Positions 48,434-50,350 of a DNA stretch of 50,350 nt are shown one piece after another (position 1 is the stretch's first letter; every line of letters begins with the position of its first letter). The stretch lies in NCBI GenBank assembly GCA_001917175.1, contig MNTV01000020.1, positions 206,239 to 256,588 of the forward strand, read 5' to 3'. This DNA is from Azospirillum sp. 51_20. Lineage in GTDB: Bacteria > Pseudomonadota > Alphaproteobacteria > RF32 > CAG-239. The position numbers were made by a program, and so were the translations under genes. Under the pieces are notes generated by a model that was not told the DNA's origin, searched no databases, and worked only from the letters and a program-made list of their open reading frames with translations.

Positions 48434-48649
48434 TCAATCCAAAGCTCTCAGTTCTTTCCATGTCTGTTCACACTGACTTTTAGAACGACCGTCCTGCTGA
48501 CAATTCTTCATGTAATCGTATTCTTGATAATACGGATACAAGAAAAAAACTAATATCGCTAAAATAACAATATAACCAACACATCTGTAAATAAAACTGA
48601 CAATTTTATCTAATATTGGCCTTACGCATATTTGGCGTTCTTTGGTCAT
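48434..48649 (-). CDS. Small membrane-anchored putative immunity protein I3
   Basis: A 71-aa protein with one N-terminal transmembrane segment (FIYRCVGYIVILAILVFFLYPYY) and a periplasmic tail of about 28 residues with two Cys (MKNCQQDGRSKSQCEQTWKE). Its ATG lies inside the end of E3 (44-bp overlap) with GGGAG 7 nt upstream, so translation is coupled to E3. Small size, membrane anchor with exported tail and coupling to the E3 gene in a toxin/immunity array suggest an immunity protein acting at the inner membrane or periplasm. No family recognised. Confidence 0.62.
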   Translation of the reverse strand: MTKERQICVRPILDKIVSFIYRCVGYIVILAILVFFLYPYYQEYDYMKNCQQDGRSKSQCEQTWKELRALD

Positions 48650-49364
48650 CCAACATCTCCCAGCAACTTTTATTCGGATTATAATACCCCAAATTACTGC
48701 CGTAAAGATTGTTTTGCAAGTCTTTCCTGCTATCCGCAGAAATTTCTGACATCGGCATAGTTCCTTTCTTTTTATGGTAATCCAATATTTCTTTAGCGTA
48801 CCCCAATCTTAAGCCCCAATCACGACTTGTCGGACTTATCTTTGCCAATTGGCATTGCAATAGAGGATGATAGTAATTATCAATATCTGCCCCCTGATTA
48901 GGACCATAAGACTTTACAAGATTATCACCAGCTTTGTTCATCTGTTGCCAATAATCATAAGCGATTTTGGCATCAGCAGCTAATTCGCCTAAAGATTCAG
49001 GCATATATCTGATAGTATCAGTTGCAATCGTTGCTACATCCTTCACTTTTTGCCATAGGTCATTTGTCGGGTTATTAAGTTGCTTTATGACATTTTCCAC
49101 GTTGCCTTCGATATCAGAATTGCCAAAGCCATAATTATCATCAGCCGGCCGCCCCCAAAAGTTGGTGCCATGCTGCGGATAGTTTTTGTTTATGCCTTGA
49201 TTATTGTAATCTTGGATGAGTTTGTTTTCTCTTTGCTGCCGCGCCATTTGATAATTAAGCTCATCTCTGGTACTGAACCCGCTGTGATCAACACCATAGC
49301 TGTCGATTTGATTATCATTGTTATAATAACCTAAAGGCGATTTATATTGTCTCCCAAAATTCAT
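48606..49364 (-). CDS. Putative toxin/effector E3
   Basis: A 252-aa intact protein with SD AAAGGA in the same leader sequence as E1 and E2. The N-terminal 85 residues are Asn/Gln/Tyr/Gly-rich and look disordered, and differ from the E1/E2 N-terminus. The C-terminal part is helical with ESLGELAADAKIAYDYW, then GADIDNYYHPLLQCQLAK (His and Cys), RDWGLRLGYAKEILDYHKK and a Cys near the end (NKSCWEML). It has no signal peptide and no recognised domain. Position in the array, shared leader and coupling to a membrane partner suggest an effector with a different target activity; this is inference. Confidence 0.6.
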   Translation of the reverse strand: MNFGRQYKSPLGYYNNDNQIDSYGVDHSGFSTRDELNYQMARQQRENKLIQDYNNQGINKNYPQHGTNFWGRPADDNYGFGNSDIEGNVENVIKQLNNPTNDLWQKVKDVATIATDTIRYMPESLGELAADAKIAYDYWQQMNKAGDNLVKSYGPNQGADIDNYYHPLLQCQLAKISPTSRDWGLRLGYAKEILDYHKKKGTMPMSEISADSRKDLQNNLYGSNLGYYNPNKSCWEMLDDQRTPNMRKANIR

Positions 49365-49487
49365 TTTTATATCCTTTCAAATAAGTTAAAACTATTAAAA
49401 GAATAACAAAAATAAAAAAGGTTTTTCAATCCTCTACTGAATACAAAGTATCAGCTTCTGCATTCAAAAGCTTTTTTAAACTCTCGA
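49365..49487 (-). repeat. T repeat, copy 3 (diverged)
   Basis: The third version of the tail-plus-leader segment. It contains the 3' end of the 165-aa gene in its native context and the AT-rich leader of E3. It is less similar than T1 and T2 are to each other. Confidence 0.7.
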
Positions 49488-49948
49488 TTATTGGCTTGAG
49501 CTAATTGAATTAGTTTGTTTTTCTGATTGGTTTCACAATAAGGAATTTTTATTGATTTTGTTTTATATTTCAAAAACCACAGAACAAAAGCATTTGCCGT
49601 TAATTTTTTACCGGATTTTTGATATTTTAAAAATTGCTTGTATTGGGTTTGCTTAAATTCTGCTCTAAAAGGGGCATATTTTTCATCTCTGGCTTTAGCT
49701 CGTTTAACCGCTTCAGCTTTCTTATCCAAAGAATATAGAGTTTGCACCAAATTTTCTTTAAGTTCAGACCAGTTTTCTCTTTCTTCAGACAAGACCATGG
49801 CCATCCAGTCTATAATTTGCTGTTTAAGAATATTTAAATTACACTGTTGATGATGAGAAATAAAAATTCTATCTAAAAGGCGCAAATGATTATTTGATAA
49901 TAAAAAATCATCAGGAGTTGATTGTATACGGTTATTTTTCAAAGTCAC
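49451..49948 (-). CDS. Hypothetical protein upstream of E3 (parent of the T remnants)
   Basis: A 165-aa basic, Lys/Gln-rich helical protein with GKKLTANAFVLWFLKYKTKSIKIPYCE and NNREFKKAF near the end. An SD-like AGGGAG precedes a GTG at 49948 and a TTG at 49942; either may be the start. The stop comes early: six A (TTTAAAAAAGC) stand where T1 and T2 have five. Removing one A restores KLLNAEADTLYSVED-stop, the tail present in T1 and T2. So the last 15 residues are probably lost by a frameshift. It may be an adaptor, a DNA-binding protein or an unrelated relic; not recognised. Confidence 0.6.
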   Translation of the reverse strand: MTLKNNRIQSTPDDFLLSNNHLRLLDRIFISHHQQCNLNILKQQIIDWMAMVLSEERENWSELKENLVQTLYSLDKKAEAVKRAKARDEKYAPFRAEFKQTQYKQFLKYQKSGKKLTANAFVLWFLKYKTKSIKIPYCETNQKNKLIQLAQANNREFKKAFECRS

Positions 49949-50140
49949 TTCTCCCTATGTATGTTGTAATCTTTATTTAGGGAAAATTGTTATCTGTTTC
50001 AATATTTAAAGTGATTCTTTAAAAATCGGCAATGTATGTAAGTGCCGGAAATTTTGCATTTTCCAACATAAAACGAGCTTACCATAGTCATTTTGGCAAA
50101 GTCAACCGCCGGCAAAGCCCGCGTTTCCACCGGATACGAA
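49949..50140. other. AT-rich intergenic region
   Basis: About 190 bp upstream of the 165-aa gene. It probably contains that gene's promoter, but I cannot assign boxes with confidence. No RNA gene seen. Confidence 0.4.
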
Positions 50141-50167
50141 AAAAGACGCTGCAAACGAGCGTCTTTT
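50141..50167. terminator. Bidirectional rho-independent terminator
   Basis: AAAAGACGCT / AGCGTCTTTT perfect arms (10 bp), 7-nt loop GCAAACG, A/T runs on both sides; directly before R3. Confidence 0.85.
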
Positions 50168-50178
50168 TAATCAAAATG

Positions 50179-50350
50179 GCGGATGAGGAGAAGCGCTAAG
50201 CAAAAACAACCGACACTCCGGTTGTTTTTGTCTGCAAGCTCTTGGGAACACCTTAATGAGCAAGGAAAGCGCAGGCGACCGCGGCGAATTTAGATGCCCA
50301 AGCCGTAATCCCGTCCGTTGAGGACAAGCCGCAAGGCGACGGACGAAACG
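50179..50350 (+). repeat. R repeat, copy R3 (cut by the window end)
   Basis: Same start (GCGGATGAGGAGAAGCGC), stem-loop and 3' hairpin (50312-50345) as R2, truncated by the end of the window. It is not preceded by a T remnant, so the left border of R is defined here as GCGGATGAGG. Confidence 0.85.

Noticed and set aside
48177..48461. Open frames crossing the R repeat on both strands, including 47997-48242
   Set aside because: They run through repeat and hairpin sequence, differ in frame between copies and have no SD; the repeat is better explained as non-coding.
49465..49480. Programmed frameshift at the A6 run near the end of the 165-aa gene
   Set aside because: The needed shift (skipping one A) does not fit the usual -1 slippery heptamer in this frame, six A are few for transcriptional slippage, and no stimulatory structure is evident; a plain frameshift mutation is simpler.

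Overview
This window looks like a chromosomal segment of an anaerobic, Gram-negative, gut-type alphaproteobacterium. The lines of reasoning are: an LPS/outer-membrane gene set with the proteobacterial order leuS-lptE-holA; a MacA-MacB-TolC-type tripartite efflux operon; a three-subunit NAD-linked [FeFe] hydrogenase (fermentative, oxygen-sensitive metabolism); and a glycogen/starch synthase. Most housekeeping genes have clear Shine-Dalgarno (SD) sequences. The taxonomic placement (uncultured gut Alphaproteobacteria) is an inference from gene content, not from a marker phylogeny.

Layout. 0.2-3.7 kb: two tandem paralogous small hypothetical genes, dnaJ, a small acidic protein, and a tRNA-Arg(CCT) whose 3' end and terminator are duplicated next door. 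3.8-7.5 kb: exported GH24 lysozyme, M20 peptidase, SH3-domain secreted protein and a PilT/DotB-like secretion ATPase. 7.6-8.4 kb: divergent TlpA-like thioredoxin and a 43-aa LptM-like lipoprotein. 8.4-11.4 kb: an overlapping vWA / PP2C phosphatase / Ser-Thr kinase operon (TerY-P-type triad). 11.4-16.9 kb: NPD-type flavin oxidoreductase, a decayed gene next to a membrane protein, grpE, and glycogen synthase. 17-21 kb: hydC-hydB-hydA. 21-25.3 kb: accessory secreted proteins, including a lipoprotein with Bacteroidota-like features and a large Cys-rich extracellular protein. 25.4-34.3 kb: a methyltransferase-holA-lptE-leuS operon, rsmB, a polytopic membrane protein and a TPR-like protein. 34.2-44.5 kb: acyltransferase-glmS, dxs, macA-macB-tolC and a membrane metallophosphoesterase; two promoters here carry the same MerR-family-type operator.

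44.6-50.35 kb is the most unusual part: a cassette array of what look like bacterial toxin/immunity modules. Two modules share an N-terminal region fused to a lysozyme-like (GH46/VgrG3-like) domain on the minus strand. Each faces a convergent gene for an exported protein. The two exported proteins have the same promoter, 5'UTR and signal peptide but different mature parts. A third module has an unrelated putative toxin overlapping a membrane-anchored partner. Modules are separated by a ~180-bp structured repeat and by repeated 3' remnants of a 165-aa gene that survives nearly whole only in the third module. Both lysozyme-like genes carry independent frameshifts, so part of the array is either decaying or acts as a silent reservoir.

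How the genes fit together: the hydrogenase would reoxidise NADH (and possibly ferredoxin) during fermentation of stored glycan. LptE, LptM-like, GlmS, acyltransferase and Dxs supply envelope precursors and assembly. The TerY-P triad and MacAB-TolC suggest envelope or chemical stress responses. The toxin array points to contact-dependent competition, with the DotB/PilT-like ATPase as a possible but unproven link to a type IV-like secretion machine.
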